NCBI RefSeq assembly: GCF_036370855.1
Contig: NC_088099.1
Span: 70,820,718 to 70,884,717, forward strand
DNA: 64,000 bases
Direction of reading: 5' to 3'
Origin: Dromaius novaehollandiae
Lineage: Eukaryota > Chordata > Aves > Casuariiformes > Dromaiidae
The number at the start of each line of letters is the position of its first letter. Position 1 is the first letter of the stretch. Of the stretch, positions 24,991 through 37,860 are shown piece by piece. The notes under the pieces were generated by a model. That model had not been told where the DNA came from, ran no database searches, and saw nothing but the letters and a program-made list of their open reading frames with translations. The position numbers and the translations under genes are program-made.

Positions 24991-26569
24991 GCTGGGGGGC
25001 ACCACTAGCGGTGGGGTTTGGGGCACATCGGTTGTGGAAATGGATGTTAAAATGTTAATCTAGGCCTTATGAGCAGATTAGCAATGAATATGTAACATAA
25101 GTTGTGTGATTATTTTCTTACTGATTTATTAGTAAATTATTTAAGTGGGCCAGGCGAAACTTTGCTGGGACTTCATTTGCAAACGTGAACGTAAGAGATA
25201 TATGAGGAATGGCTGACATCTTTATGAAACAGTACACCTAAACCTGGAATTTGAGCATAAGTCAAAGGCATATCCAAAATGATGAATGGTATGTAAAGAA
25301 ATTTACTGAGTGTTGAATTAACTAAGAGTGAGGCAGAGAAAGGGAAGTGAGAGAGAAGCTGGAGAACTGTCTTTGGAATTAAAAAGGGAGCTCCAGTTTG
25401 GCATAAGCAAAAATGGAGCAGCACTTAAATGTCTGTAGCAAAGGTCTGTAAGAATCGTGCACTTGTGGTAAAATTAATTCATGCCATTTTACTTTATATG
25501 TTTATTTGTAATTAAGCAAGGGTATGTGAGCCCATCATCTGTGACTTGTAATAAACCCAGCCTACAGATATATAAATGTGAGCCACCTTCTTAGTGAAAA
25601 GAGCCTGTGCAGATGTCTGAAATAGGATCCATTTTCCAAGGAGCAGACTAGTGATTTGTGTTCCTGTAGGACCAAACTGGAACAAATCATGGTAGTAAAT
25701 GGTAAACGTGCTGCCGTTGACCAGAAAGGAGCTTCAGTTTAGACTCAAGGAACGAACAATCGCACCACCAAGGAAATGAAGGATCTGTGGGCGGAAGTAG
25801 AAGCTGCTTGTTAGGATGTGGGGTTGGGCAAGCACTGTTCTTGGGTTGGAACAGACATCTGTAATATGTGCTTTTCTTTGTTTGCAACCCATGAAGGGTT
25901 CAGAAGGAGGTCAGTCTGGTAAAAGATTGAGGAAAAACATCATAGTTCATTTATCTCAGTTCAATATCCTATTTTCTAAATGGTTGGAATAAGTGAGTGT
26001 AAAGACTTGAGCTGGAAGAATGGAGTGTTTTCCTGGCAATTGACTTGCCTGGCCAAACTCTGTGCGTACTGCAGAACATATCCTTCGAAAGATACTGGGC
26101 TACCCATGGCCTGTTAAAGTCTGTGCAGTATCCTTCAGAACCAGACCCAATAAAAACAAGCCCAAGAGCTATTGCCAATATTTTAGCAATAATAAAAAAT
26201 TAAGAAAAAAAACGTTCAGTTATTTGGTGGTCCTACCAAACAACCCCCCAAACCTGGCCACAAAACATTACACCTATAATTTCGGTCAGAGCTGACAGTC
26301 ACAAATGTCTTTTATGAAAGTCATTGACCATTGAGAGAAATAGAAGGATATAAAGAAGAAGCAACAAATAAAGAACAGAGCAAACCTAAAATTTTAGTTC
26401 CAGTCCAGGCAGTTGAAGAGCAATAACATAGGTTTGGCTGCGAATCTTTAAATGGTGCATAAAGTGCATTGGAATGGTGACTATTTGGTCAAGCTAAATT
26501 GTTAGTACATGTGATGAATATGAAATACAAATATTAAGTATGTAGGAAATAAATAGAAATTACAAAATG
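24991..26569. other. AT-rich flank to the right of the CpG island
   Basis: If the donor at 24,945 is real this is the start of the first intron. I see no further exon. TAATTA-type and TTTGTAATTAAG sequence near 25,490-25,520 could be homeodomain sites, but such motifs are frequent by chance in AT-rich DNA. Confidence 0.4.
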
Positions 26570-27115
26570 CCATGGCCCTGAGTATACCAGTAGGCCATAA
26601 CCTGACCAGCTTTGCATGGGGCCTTGCCCCCATCCCCTGCCCATGGACCCATTTAAGGTCATGTCTGGGGCTTTAGGCTTGGTCTGAACGATGCTGTAGG
26701 TGTGCCTGTTTGTGATCCTGCTGCTGGGATGGACCTCAGATCTGTGTCGTAGGTAGCTTGTCTCCAGGATGGACTCTCAAATGTACATTATTGCAAGACA
26801 TCTCCAGGCTTTGTCTCCTGAATGTACTTTGGACCCATGTTGTCTCCAGTCCTTTCTCTGGTCCTGTCTCATTTTGCTCTCGACTGGGCTCCCTGCAAGG
26901 ACCCTAGACCTGATTCATTGCTTTGCTTGGTCTGGGACTGTCAGTGGACCTTGTTACTGCTAAGTACCCTCCTCCTCTTGCTGTGTTCGGATGCTGTGGG
27001 AGTGTGCCCTGGTCAGTGGGGGCACTGCCTTCACTGGGATCACCCCTGGCTTGCCTTGTCTTGGAGAGCAGCTGGCCCTTGCTGCTCCCTGATCCACAGT
27101 GAACCCTTCTAATCA
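26570..27115. other. GC-richer, repeat-like block, unidentified
   Basis: The composition changes abruptly to GC-richer at about 26,570 and back to AT-rich after 27,115. Within it, similar phrases recur, such as 'gtctccaggatggactctcaaatgtac', 'ctccaggctttgtctcctgaatgtac' and 'gtctccagtcc', which suggests internal reiteration typical of an old LTR or satellite-like fragment. Two plus-strand frames (26,769-26,963 and 26,822-27,112) overlap in different phases and carry no domain. No family assigned. Confidence 0.35.
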
Positions 27116-30100
27116 GTTAGACCAGGACTGATAAACATGCGCTTACCCAAAACTGAGAGAACTGAGCCCACAGATTTGGCCTCTGAAAGTTGAAGAAGAA
27201 ACCTTGAAAACCAAACTAATGGATGAAATAATAGTTGGATTTTATTCCAGTATGATAAATAATTGTGTAATAGGGCGCAGGAACAGCGTTCTAAAAATTT
27301 CATCTGCGGAAGTTCCCCATAAAGATGTAGGTTGGGTGAGGCAAATTGCATGAAAGCAATATGTTTTCACAGTTGTTTTTTCAGTGAACAAAGTTTCCTG
27401 GTTCCAGGGATAGAAACACAATAGCAGCTACATGTAATGAACAGGAGCTCAGTGAAGAGGAGGGAGTTGTTGAGTCTTGTCTTGAAACTTTCTTAATGGA
27501 ATGAAATTAGCACAATTTTTCGAAATAGAAACAGTGCCCGTCGGTTTTGCCAAATCTCTTTCAAACAGCAAATACTCAACAAAAGGAAGTGTTCCTGCAG
27601 CTGCGTAGGGTGAAGCTGTGGATTTGGTAAAAGTGGGAGTGGAAAAAGAAAAGCAACGGGGAAAGGAAAGCACCTGTTCCAGGATGCTGGTGTTATTTTT
27701 TTTAAAGGAAGGTGACTGACTAATAAACCCCTACAATGGAAGAAGGCTCAGAGGATATGGGCAAGGGTAAGATGCTCATGAAGCTCAGCAATAGCGCAGA
27801 GTGTGACCGACCAAAGCTGACTTTATCTCAATGCAAAGGGGACCAGAAGGTGGCCTTAATTTTAGATAAACAGCTGTGTCAGTTGAGAGGATCAGCTGAC
27901 TACATCCTGGTTGAGTGGGTCAACTGGTGTAAATATTTCTCCCCGAGTTCATCAAAAGAGTGTGAATGCTCCCTGAGTTAGCCAGAACAACAAGGGGGGA
28001 AGTGTATACGTGGCTTAGCCCAACATGGAGTATAAAACCTTAGCAACTAACAGAAGAATTTCCAAGAGAGCAACGGGCTTGAGCTGGCTTCAACCCACGT
28101 ATTCCTTCCCAGCAACAGGGGATGCCCAGCATCGTGACAGTGAGTGTATCATAGAGACCAGTAACGTGGATCACATTGGTATTGTGACTGAACTGTGTAT
28201 TGCAATTGCTATATTTTCTGAAGTGTAACTTATCCTTGTACTGTGATTTCAGTATATTGCTGTATCACTCTGCTAAATCAAAAATCCCATGTAACATCAA
28301 ACATCTGGAAAGAAGTAAATTATTATATTTAACATTACACCCTCCATGCGTGGACTGTCTGAAAGAACCTGGTCAGAGAGTATTGGACTCTGACAAGGAA
28401 GAAAAGAAAAACTCAAGATAGATGTAGTGGACTAGTGTAGCACCAGTTGTATTGTGAAGAACACTGATCCATTCAATAATCATCTGACCAGAATCAGAGA
28501 AGGAACAATTACGGAAGAGTATTCAAGAAATATATCAAGAAACATGGTCGTTCACTATTACTATTTCCTATTTGTATTTTTTTCAGGATTTTGGATTGCA
28601 AACTGCATGAACAGCAAGCTGTAAAATAATAAAGAAGATACTGTGTTGCATACATGTTTCAGTATTTATAGCATATGGAGATGAGGTCATGGTGTAGGGT
28701 AAAAATTTCTGGAATTGAAACATTTACTAATCTGTGATAAGTGGATGACCAAAAATCTGAAATTAAGCCCAAATAAACCAGAGCTGCTTCCAAAACAAGT
28801 TGTATTCTTTGGGCCTACAGTCAAGGAGGAGGAATTTCCACTAACAATGACAACATAAATTACACAGGGATTACTGGCACTGCAAGTACTCCCAGATGTG
28901 TGGGGTTTTACAATATTTAAAAACAGCTGCTTTTGTGTAAGGGGAAGGAAATCCATTTGAGTGTGACTTGGCATTGACATGGTTAAAAACAGCTGCATTG
29001 GTCTTCATGGGTTTCAAAACAGATTCTTGCATGCATAGGCTTGGAGGATGGTCTTAAACAAAAAAACGCTACAAGATAATGGCTTATAAAGAATATCAGA
29101 GCTATATACAGAGAGAAGTAAGTGTAACAGTGCCCACTGGATAAGTTTAAGGAGTTTTTTCACTACTCAGTTGTGCATGATGAGCTTCTGAAGGTATGAC
29201 ATGCTTTAGAGGCAAGAATCCTGGTGGTGAGACTCTTGACTGATTGGAAAAACTGATGATTTCATGATCAGACAGATGTGGCACTGCTGAAGTCTGAGCT
29301 GCAGTGGACTGCGGGGAAAAGCTGATACCAGGTTTTGCTCTGAGTTGGAAAGAGGGGAGAAGTTTGCTATTCATAGCTTGCAGTAAGTGTACGTAGTTCT
29401 TTGCTGGAAGATTATATGATTGCAGGTGATGTAGACACAAGTGAAATACCTTTACTTAAGTAACTGGTAAGTGTGGCTGTGATAGCACAGAGCACAGTTT
29501 AATTTCTAAAACTCAAATGAATCTATCTATAAACCTAAATTAAGATACAACTGCCCAAGCTGAACTAAGATATGTAATGCTGGGGTACCTGAGTTGGCTG
29601 TTTGAAAACTAATGTTTGTCTACATGAGCTGTGGTTGTATGTTTAGTTTGCAATGTACATAGAGGCTAAAAGAAATAGAAAAGCCTTAGAAAAGAATTAC
29701 CAGAAGTCCTGTTTAAAAAAATGGACGGTATACCTTGCACAACTTAGAAGGTCATATCTCCTCAGAATTTCAAACTAAAAAGTTGATATAATCAAAAAGC
29801 TTGTATTTTAACCTTATAGTTTAAATAATTGTTTAAAGAACTAGGAACAGTTACTGATTGATTAGGATACTCACTGGCACAATGGAAAAGGAGTCTCCAA
29901 GTTGGTCTTGGAGGTGGTGGAGACCACCACCAGCCTTTTATCTCCTACAGAGGAATATCAGTAGCTCATATGAATCATGACTGATTTATGGCTTTCTCTG
30001 ATCTGAAATGGGTTGCATGTTTTGTATCAGGCTGTTAGGGCTATTTCTTGAGCCTGATGAGTTCAAATAACTACAGAGATTCTGCAATATTAGAGATTGC

Positions 30101-31639
30101 AGAGGTGCTGAACAACTGTCAGCTTTGACTGAAGCAAGTCAAAGACTTTTTGAATCTTACATACCAAAATTAAACACCGGAACTCTCAGGCAGCTCTTGA
30201 AAATACTGGTGCAATGTTCATGTAAGCTTGTGAAGGGAAAATTCACTGTTTCGTGTAAGCTGAAGTTCAGAGATGCAGTCTGTTGTGATGTGACCTCAGA
30301 AGGTACAATAATGTGTAACTATTTACCTTAACTGGAATTTTGTAAGATGATGAAGCTATGTGCTGTGTTAGCAGAATGAAGTTACGTAAATACTCCTGTC
30401 TTAGTGACAAGCGATAGACTGAAACTCTAAATGGTAGGCATTTTGGAAAGATACTCTTTGTTATGTTATTACTCTTTTGTTACAGCCATCCCACCTGTCC
30501 TTGCTTTGTGCAAAAATACAACTCCAATAATGTACGCTTTGAATTTTTTCTCCATTTCTGTTAGATTATGGGTTAAAGCTATTCTTTAAGAAAGCCTTAA
30601 TTAGGGGATTTAGTGCTACCTTGGTGGCTTTCAGTTGTCAGACTTAGAAAAGCTGTTGAATAATCCTTGCAGAGATATTCTATGCAGATGCGGTATGACC
30701 AGCTGACATTACACTTACCCAAAGTAATCTGTCCACAGGATCATCCTCTCAAAATTTAATAATTTCATATAGAATCACTCCAAAATGTCACATTTTTTGT
30801 TAGTAACTTCCATGGTTAAAACCTCCACTGGACCTGTTTCCTCATGGCTGTAAGAGTCCAGTTTGGCTTGAAGGGTTTGAAAAGATCATCAGACAAATGA
30901 TGAGCGAGAACATAGGACAAGAAAGAAGAACGTCAAAAGGTCTCGTTTTAAAAAAATAATAGTAATATTTTTTTAAAGGTGGGTGTATTCTTGAGTTGTT
31001 TAGTGAGTCTCCTGAGTGTATCCAATCCTGTCAAGTTCGAAGGTCTGCTGAATAAGTTGGCTAAATGGGTGCAAATGATCTGTAAGCACAAATCCAGTTG
31101 TTTCTGCTGCTGTTTTAGCTTAGTAAGACCCCAACCTCATGGGAGAGCTTTAAAAATAGTGGTAGCAAAAATGGAATTTAAGGAGGGTTAACAAGCATCA
31201 CATTATATGGGAAAAATGGTGAACATGTATGGTGAAGAGAGTTATCATTGAACTCACCAGTTCACTAACGTAGTAACACAAGATTTTTTTATGGAAGAAA
31301 AGAAAGATGAATAAGCCCAAGCATATATATAACAGTGCTCAACCAGGCAAGAAACTGGGATGGATAGGATTATTCAAGTACATCTAGACTATTGGATCAA
31401 TGTGTTAAACCTCTTAGATGACAATGGTAAGAAGGAATAAGCAGGAGGAAATTTAAAGTCTTAATTACATGATCACAACTATGGTTTATTTGAAATAGAA
31501 AACAGGTGATATGACATGATGGAAAAGATAATAGTTATTCCCCCCCAAAAAAACTCCGTCAGGAGACTGTATAACAAAGAGGTAAATTCTCATATTCTGA
31601 GATCCAGCCTGCTGAGGTTTTTGTCAGTGATGCGGAAAA
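27116..31639. other. Gene-free AT-rich stretch
   Basis: Short frames at 27,736-27,981, 28,687-28,998 and 30,125-30,331 have no recognisable motif, signal peptide or neighbouring splice signals. A perfect 8-bp inverted repeat (GGTGGTGG/CCACCACC, 3-nt loop) lies at 29,913-29,931. No RNA gene found. Confidence 0.45.
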
Positions 31640-32560
31640 ATCAAAGACCACTATAATAATAGCAGTTCATGAAAAGCTACCAAACCAGAGAGACCAGCTG
31701 CATAGGAGTTTTTGCTAGCAACTTGCAGAATCATCCAGGACATAGAATTTAGTGATAATAGAATATTTTAACTGTCTAGATGTCTGTTGGGAAAAGAATA
31801 TAGCAGAACACAGACATTTAACAGGTCTTTGAAATGCACTGGTGAATTTTTTTAACATAGATGAGGTAAAAAACAAGTAGAGGTGAAAGTATTCTAGATT
31901 TTATTTCCTTTATTAGGAATGAATGGAGAATGTTAAGGTAGAAAGTGACTTTGATGACAGCGATCAGGAAGTGATAGCTAGGAGGACTAATGGCAAAATA
32001 AAAATGGTTGATTTTAGGGAAGTAGACTTCAATAAACTCCAACATCTGGAAGTTATAATTTTCTGGGAAACTTGTCAGAGAGATAAGGGAGCTAAAGGGA
32101 AGCAGAGATTCCTTAAATACATGAGTAGTAAGAACATAAATAATATTCTATTTTGGATGAAAGATAAGCATAGTAAGATAGCAGCTTGTTTAAATTAAGA
32201 ATTCTTCATTTACCTCAGGTGAAAGAAGGATTCAAGCAGGAAAAAGAAAAAAGAACAGGTTATTCTGAGCAGCACAGTAAAAACAGGATGATAATGGCAC
32301 AAAATAGGCAGTAACTTGCAAGAATAACAAGAAATAATTCTCCTTGTGCACTAAAAAAAAAGTCAAGGAAATTGTCACTCAGTGGAGGAAGACTACTTTG
32401 GACAAATGACACCTAGGAGGCAGATGTTATTAATGTGTTTTTTTGTTATCAATCTTCAGTAAAATGATCAGCTGCAAGCGGTAGCTAGTTCATTGCATTC
32501 TGGTGAGACAATAGGGGAAGCACTGTTGGAGACAGGACAATAGGAGAAGTCACATATTGC
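31640..32560 (+). mobile_element. Ancient CR1 LINE relic, endonuclease end and linker
   Basis: The plus strand follows CR1 ORF2 through the C-terminal part of the APE-type endonuclease. The frame at 31,923-32,198 reads MENVKVESDFDDSDQEVIAR and later VDFREVDFNKLQHL, matching the family pattern 'LKVEGSLGESDHEMI...DFRRADFSLFRDL'. The SDH catalytic motif of APE nucleases is SDQ here. Before it, the nucleotides resemble the 'ggcaacttgcagaa' and 'acatctgctgggaa' blocks (31,710-31,790). After it, 'cttcagtaaaatgatcagctgc' at 32,453 resembles the linker before RT. It may extend left to about 31,380. The frame is broken on both sides, so there is no functional protein. Confidence 0.7.
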
Positions 32561-33821
32561 CAAACTGGCTGAACCTGAGGTACTCCCTCCAAGGGAAACT
32601 GGAGAAATACCTGCCACAGTCAACAGACACTGTAGCCAGACCTGGGATAGGAGTATTGCTCATGGTTTTGTGGTGCCTGAACTTTGTATTGGTAACTGAA
32701 ATGGTATATGAAGCCATTTTCTTTTTTACTGTTTTGGCAATGGAGAGTGACATAGCTTCCTGTCAAACCTTCCTACAAAATCTTTCCAGTTTCCCACCTG
32801 TAATTGAATTCAATGAAGTCTCCTCCCAAGGAACTTAGGATATTGAGCTGCCAAGCCAAAGGGTTTTAGACTGGTGTGCATGGAGGAATGAGGTTTTATA
32901 CTAAGTTTTGCCATTTCCCCCTGAGGAAGTCCAAAGAATGATTTTCTCAGGGAGTGAGAAGGAACGAAGGTGTTTACGTATTTTTGACCTGTGTGAGAGA
33001 AGCAGAGTTTATAATAAGTTCTTGAACCATTTCATGCAGCCTGTTTCCACCTGTAGCATGTTATATTTCTAAGCTTGCATGTTCATGGATTTAAATAGTG
33101 TGTCCCTGGGTAGGTTTTGCTTGCGGTAATTGCTACTCTAAAAGTAATTGCTCAATTTTAGGGCTTGCTTGGGTTGTTGGTTTAACTTTCATCTTGGAAG
33201 GTAGGCAAAATATCATAGGTGTTCATGTAAAGGCTGCCTCATGCCAGGTTTGTGGCAAGTGATAGAATAACCCTAATTCAAGTTTAAAACAAGCTGTCTG
33301 TTTAGTTAAAATCATGTCAAAAGTAGGAGTCACTGAAGTAGTAAATTTTTCTGGGTAATGAATTATGCTCTGTGGAAAGTAAATTACTTAAGTCTTATTT
33401 TTATGGATTTACAAATCAATATTTCAGAGCTATATTTTCACAACACAACTGCACTGTACTGGAGGTCTACAAATTTTGGGTAAAAACGCTGCTAAATTAT
33501 GGGAGGTTTGTATAATGTATTGAGATAAAAAATAGGTATATGTATGATCTAAAGGGCTCTATGCAGAGATGCTGTGCAGATGTATGACACACACACACAC
33601 ATACATGCTTATTCATACTCAAAAAAAAGTCCCTTTTACATACCAAAACCCTATCAATAAGGAGAACGCAATCCCTTAGATATACATGTAATCCAAACAC
33701 AGAGGTAATGAGAAATAAAGCTGTTAGGAAAAAGCATTTAAATAGGCATATATAATGTGTATATATATATGTATGTGCACACACTCCCACTGCTCCCCCA
33801 AAAGCCATTTTTGTCTCTCAG
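32561..33821. other. Gene-free stretch with short AC/AT simple repeats
   Basis: An (AC)7 run lies at 33,587-33,600 and a TATA/TGTA-rich tract at about 33,748-33,780. Frames on both strands here are short and without recognised domains. Confidence 0.5.
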
Positions 33822-34130
33822 TCCTGATGCCAGTGTGCAATAGATCCAGCCTCTGGAACCAGTATTACTATGACCTGCTGACCAACCTGAAACATAAGTT
33901 AGAAAGACCTCCTGGAGATGACTCCGTTACTTGCAGAGCTGTGGAGAATGGACTGTGTGTGACTGCAGCACCTCCCATTAGAGTCTGCAGTTATTGAACA
34001 ACTTCGTGTGGTTGGAGAGAAGTGCTGAAATTGCTTTTTTGTCTCTGGTAGTACAAAATTACTTTGTGTACGATAAGAATCTTGTCACTTTTTTTTGATC
34101 ACATGAACTAAAGATTAAATAGCTATTAGT
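33822..34130 (+). other. Candidate terminal exon of unknown gene
   Basis: A strong pyrimidine tract (CCATTTTTGTCTCTCAG) ends in AG at 33,820-33,821. The following frame, entered after the first base of a codon, stays open for 58 codons to the TGA at 33,995-33,997. It reads LMPVCNRSSLWNQYYYDLL, then NLKHKLERPPGDDSVTC, then RAVENGLCVTAAPP. It has three cysteines before the C-terminal Val-Cys-Ser-Tyr, an N-R-S glycosylation sequon and balanced amino-acid use, unlike the A+T-driven frames nearby. GC content is also higher than in the flanks. No good donor follows, and ATTAAA at 34,114-34,119 could serve as poly(A) signal. It may be the last exon of a secreted or membrane protein, an alternative exon, or chance. 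I do not recognise the protein. Confidence 0.3.
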
Positions 34131-37100
34131 ACAGTAATTACTGAGACAGGAATCTACCAGTGTGGATGTTGAAAGTGTCTTAGAGTATCTTTGAGTGAGA
34201 AGTGTCTATAATCACTTTTAGCTGAGTGAAGTACAGGCTGCTGCTGCTGATACATGTGGTCTGTCCTGCCCCCCTTCCTCTTGCATACATTTCTGCCCCA
34301 TCCCTTGTGCTGTTAAAATATTTCATGTAGCAGCAATGTGAGCTGAATTTGTGTTGTGACCTGAGTGAAAAGTAACCTGGAAGTAAAAAAGAAAAGAAAA
34401 AGGAGAGATCTGATCCTGATCTGACTTGCATTACAGCTGTATCAATACTTGGACTTGAACTGGGTAGATTGCAGGAATGTGTGGCTGAGGGGCAAAGTCA
34501 GCATGCAGGACTTCCCTCTTGGCAGCCGGCCACCCTTCGTTTCTGAATTCAGGGCTGGAATAATCACTCTTCAAGTGAGATTGGTAAATTTGCTCTTAAT
34601 GTTATTCTAACTGGTGACACAGATATAAAAAAAAAATGTAAAAACAGACTGCAGAAATGGGAATTCTCTCTCTGAGGGTAAAATATAGCTTGAAATGAAT
34701 ATTTATTACCGATGAGTCTGTTTTGCCTGGTTGCATCTTCTTGGCAGTATCAAGACCTAAAAGCAAAAATAATTCAAACTCATTTGTAACATATCCTTCA
34801 TGTGCATAAAACCTGAATAAGTGACATTCTTTCTTCAGTATATGTTCCATGAATTGACATTTAAAGTTTCCTGATGACTAGTTTTTAAAATAAATGTTAG
34901 TATACAATAATGAAAAATTTCATAAATATTAGGGATACTTACTGAGCAGATTCTGTGAGAATTCAGACTTCCAGCTCAGGATAAAAATGAGGTGCTACAG
35001 AGTAGGTGGAGTTTAGCAGAAAGCACATTGTAATATGAAAATAAAGAGCTCAGTTCCAGAGAATGAAGGTACAAGTATATTTTAGCTTCTGCAAATGTTC
35101 TATGCTATGCTTTATTATATCATAACCAGCAGTCCTGCAAAAATCCGTGGTGATTTCATTGGCAATGTTGCCAAAAGAAATAGTGCAATGCCAGGTTCTT
35201 AGGGACTACTTCTCCATTGTCTTGCATGTTGTAAAACTGGTCAAGATGTGGCAAGAAAATGAAGCATGTCTTTAAGACTGCTAAAACAGTACCGTATAAC
35301 CTGATACTACACTGTATACTGATAAATGCGTTTATAGTTTTATAGAATGCAGTAAGTATTTACATGAAGAAATTTTACAAGTAATCATGAGCATCAGGCT
35401 TCTGATTTACTCACATGAGCAAGATATTACGAACAGAGAAAGAAGCAATGCATGAGTTTGGTGGGATTATTTTCCAAATCAGGAAAAGTGATGGTATTTG
35501 GTAACAAGTTGCAAACCATGTATTCCTGTATTTGTTGCCCTGTGGCTTCAGTTGCTTCGCTATGTTGCACGGCATGAAAGTATAATTCTAATAGTAATAG
35601 GAGTACTTTTTAAAAGGAGTATTATTATAATATTGAATTGTAACAGAAGTATTTGTGCACTAATGCACAAAACTGGAGCTCATTACACAGGCTGTATACA
35701 CAAACAGTTGAAATTTTATTTACAGGCTGGTTTATGCCGCAAATCGAGATCTCTGTTATAATCCAGAGTTCTTCATTAACATACTTTCTTCATGAGTCCT
35801 TAACAGATTCCCAGACTTGCAAGGGAATGCCAGGTCTGGCCAGAGTTCTGCAGCAAAAGAGAAAGTGATGCAATTTGCCTTTTCTTAGAAATGCTCAAAA
35901 TTTACATAAATAGCTGTTTGTATATGCTGAAGAGGTGCTTAGAGGTACATTTCATCACAAATGAGGATGCTATCATTTGGCACAGTCTGTTCACAGCCTA
36001 CACTGCAGAATATGACAGTGTCAACACTACAATATAGAGATGTAATTGTAATTTGCATAGAAATATACAAGCTAGCTTATATTTGACTACTTCAGGTGAC
36101 ATCGTACCAGTTCCAGGACCTACCTGAAAGGTCAAAGCCTGGTGGTCCTGGGTTTAGAGATTTCCCAAGAATGGACCTGTCTCCATGATCATATGAAGCA
36201 GAAGGAGATTTTTCTCATTTTGCCTGGAAGTTGTTTTCATTACTGATGCAACTTCTGTGCTTGCTTCTGCTGTGTATGCCTCTGCTCAGTTATGCCTTGA
36301 GTGAACTTTTGGATGCCAACAGGGTTGAGGCCTGTCAACCCTTTGTATAGAAAACTGATCGAATGGGTCCTTTAAGGGATGCAGCCTCTTGATATTCTCA
36401 GATTTCTCAGTTTGTACTGTTATTAGGTTGGGGCATATTCTTGTTGATGGTTTAAGACATTTGCTTTTTATGAATACTGACTCCAACATTTATTGTCAGA
36501 GATGTGCTACCTTAAAGAGCTGCCTCAAGCTTACTAGTAAGTGATAGTACAGGAGTTTGGTGTGAAGAAATTTCTCAGTAGAGCTGAATTAGGTCTGAAG
36601 TATGCATAGATTGAAGTATGTTTTGAATCAAACATGATTCAAAATGTTGGTGAACTGTTGAGATTCCCAGAGTTTGCACCTCTGTAGTTCTGTGTGGTCA
36701 TGGAAATGCACAGTTAGAGTTGTGTGGCATGTCCTAATCCTTGAGTTTATGAAATGGCAAAAAAACCCCAAACCCCAAACAAAATTAGAACACTCTTTAT
36801 GGAAAGGCATAGACCTGAGCAACCATATTGTACCACAGATCAAAGCTCAACCTTTTGAGCCTCTTCCCAACTTTTCTGCTTTTGTGTGTGGCTGAATTCA
36901 GTGGGAGTGGTGTATATGTGAGGATGGAATTCTTCATCTATCAGCAATATTCTCTTTTTGTCAGGAAACCAGAGGGAGGAGGTTGCAGTCTCCTTTTTAT
37001 ATGTGCTTGTATTGCCATGAAGAAGTTTGGATCTTTCCCACTTAAGACTGCTAAGCACTTTGAATTTTGATTTTCACCTCATTTGTGGTAATTTCTATTC

Positions 37101-37539
37101 TGTATTCCTGCTTGTGCTATCCATGCTGCTTTTGTTCCAGCATCAGTGTCATCAAAATCTGTTTGAAAACAGATGCAAAATACTAATTCAGCTTTTGGGC
37201 CAATTTCAACTGTCATTTATCTTTGCCCATCTTCACCAAATAGTGATCTGTCTGTTTTGCTTTGCTGTACCATGGTAGAAAAAGCTTGTCAAGTTCCATT
37301 CAATCTGTCTGTTGTCATAGAGATTAAAGGAACCTGATAATCCTCCTTGCATTTTTTGGTTCTTTGCTTAGAATTAGTAGCCTCTTTGAGTTGGTTATTC
37401 ATTCGTTCATTATCTAGAGTCCCCTCCTAATATCTGGAATACAGATTTGCAGTTATGTGTTCTCCTGCCACAACATTATTTCTTTTTAACCCACTGCTGT
37501 ATCATCATTTGCCCTATTTTCTGTGTCTTCTGACTAGTG
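34131..37539. other. Gene-free AT-rich stretch
   Basis: No transposon or exon recognised. An A7-C4-A3-C4-A3-C tract lies at 36,759-36,780, and the identical tract occurs again at 44,009-44,030. Other frames are short. Confidence 0.45.
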
Positions 37540-37860
37540 TGTCGAGATCATCTATCATTCCTCAGTTTAAAACTGCTCTTAACAGTGATGTCAGCTTTGA
37601 TCCCAGATAGCTATTTCCTTGGGTATTCAACTGGAATCCATATTTTGAAAAGTGACTTCTGTCAGTAACGTATCCCAGTAGTCCCAGGACCTTCCTTATA
37701 GCGCTCATCCTTTAGCTGCCAGTTAAAGTTTATTCTCTTATTAGACTTTTTACACCTTTCTCTAGAAATGGGAAGTCCATTAGGTTCATAAAAATATCTA
37801 CTGCTTCAAGATTCTTCTCCAAATTAGTTAGTGCTTAATAGTTTCTTTTTTTTTTTCCCA
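37540..37860 (-). mobile_element. Possible CR1 ORF1 (esterase region) relic
   Basis: On the plus strand the order 'cctcagtttaaaactgctct', then 'gtcagctttgatcccagatag', then 'caactggaatccatat' and 'tagtcccaggaccttcc' resembles the reverse complement of the CR1 ORF1 segment that encodes the end of the SGNH-esterase-like domain (family pattern 'GLLGPDGIHLSKRGKxIFxxRLAxLVxxALN'). No open frame remains. Most CR1 copies are 5'-truncated, so an ORF1 piece is uncommon. The pyrimidine-rich sequence to 38,470 could be its continuation, but I cannot align it. Assignment rests on one stretch of similarity. Confidence 0.35.

Noticed and set aside
24488..25063. 191-codon plus-strand frame and 175-codon minus-strand frame across the CpG island
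   Set aside because: Both strands are open at once because GC-rich DNA lacks stop codons. The peptides are Ala/Arg/Gly/Pro low complexity, and the plus frame starts in the A-rich flank and runs through the predicted donor.
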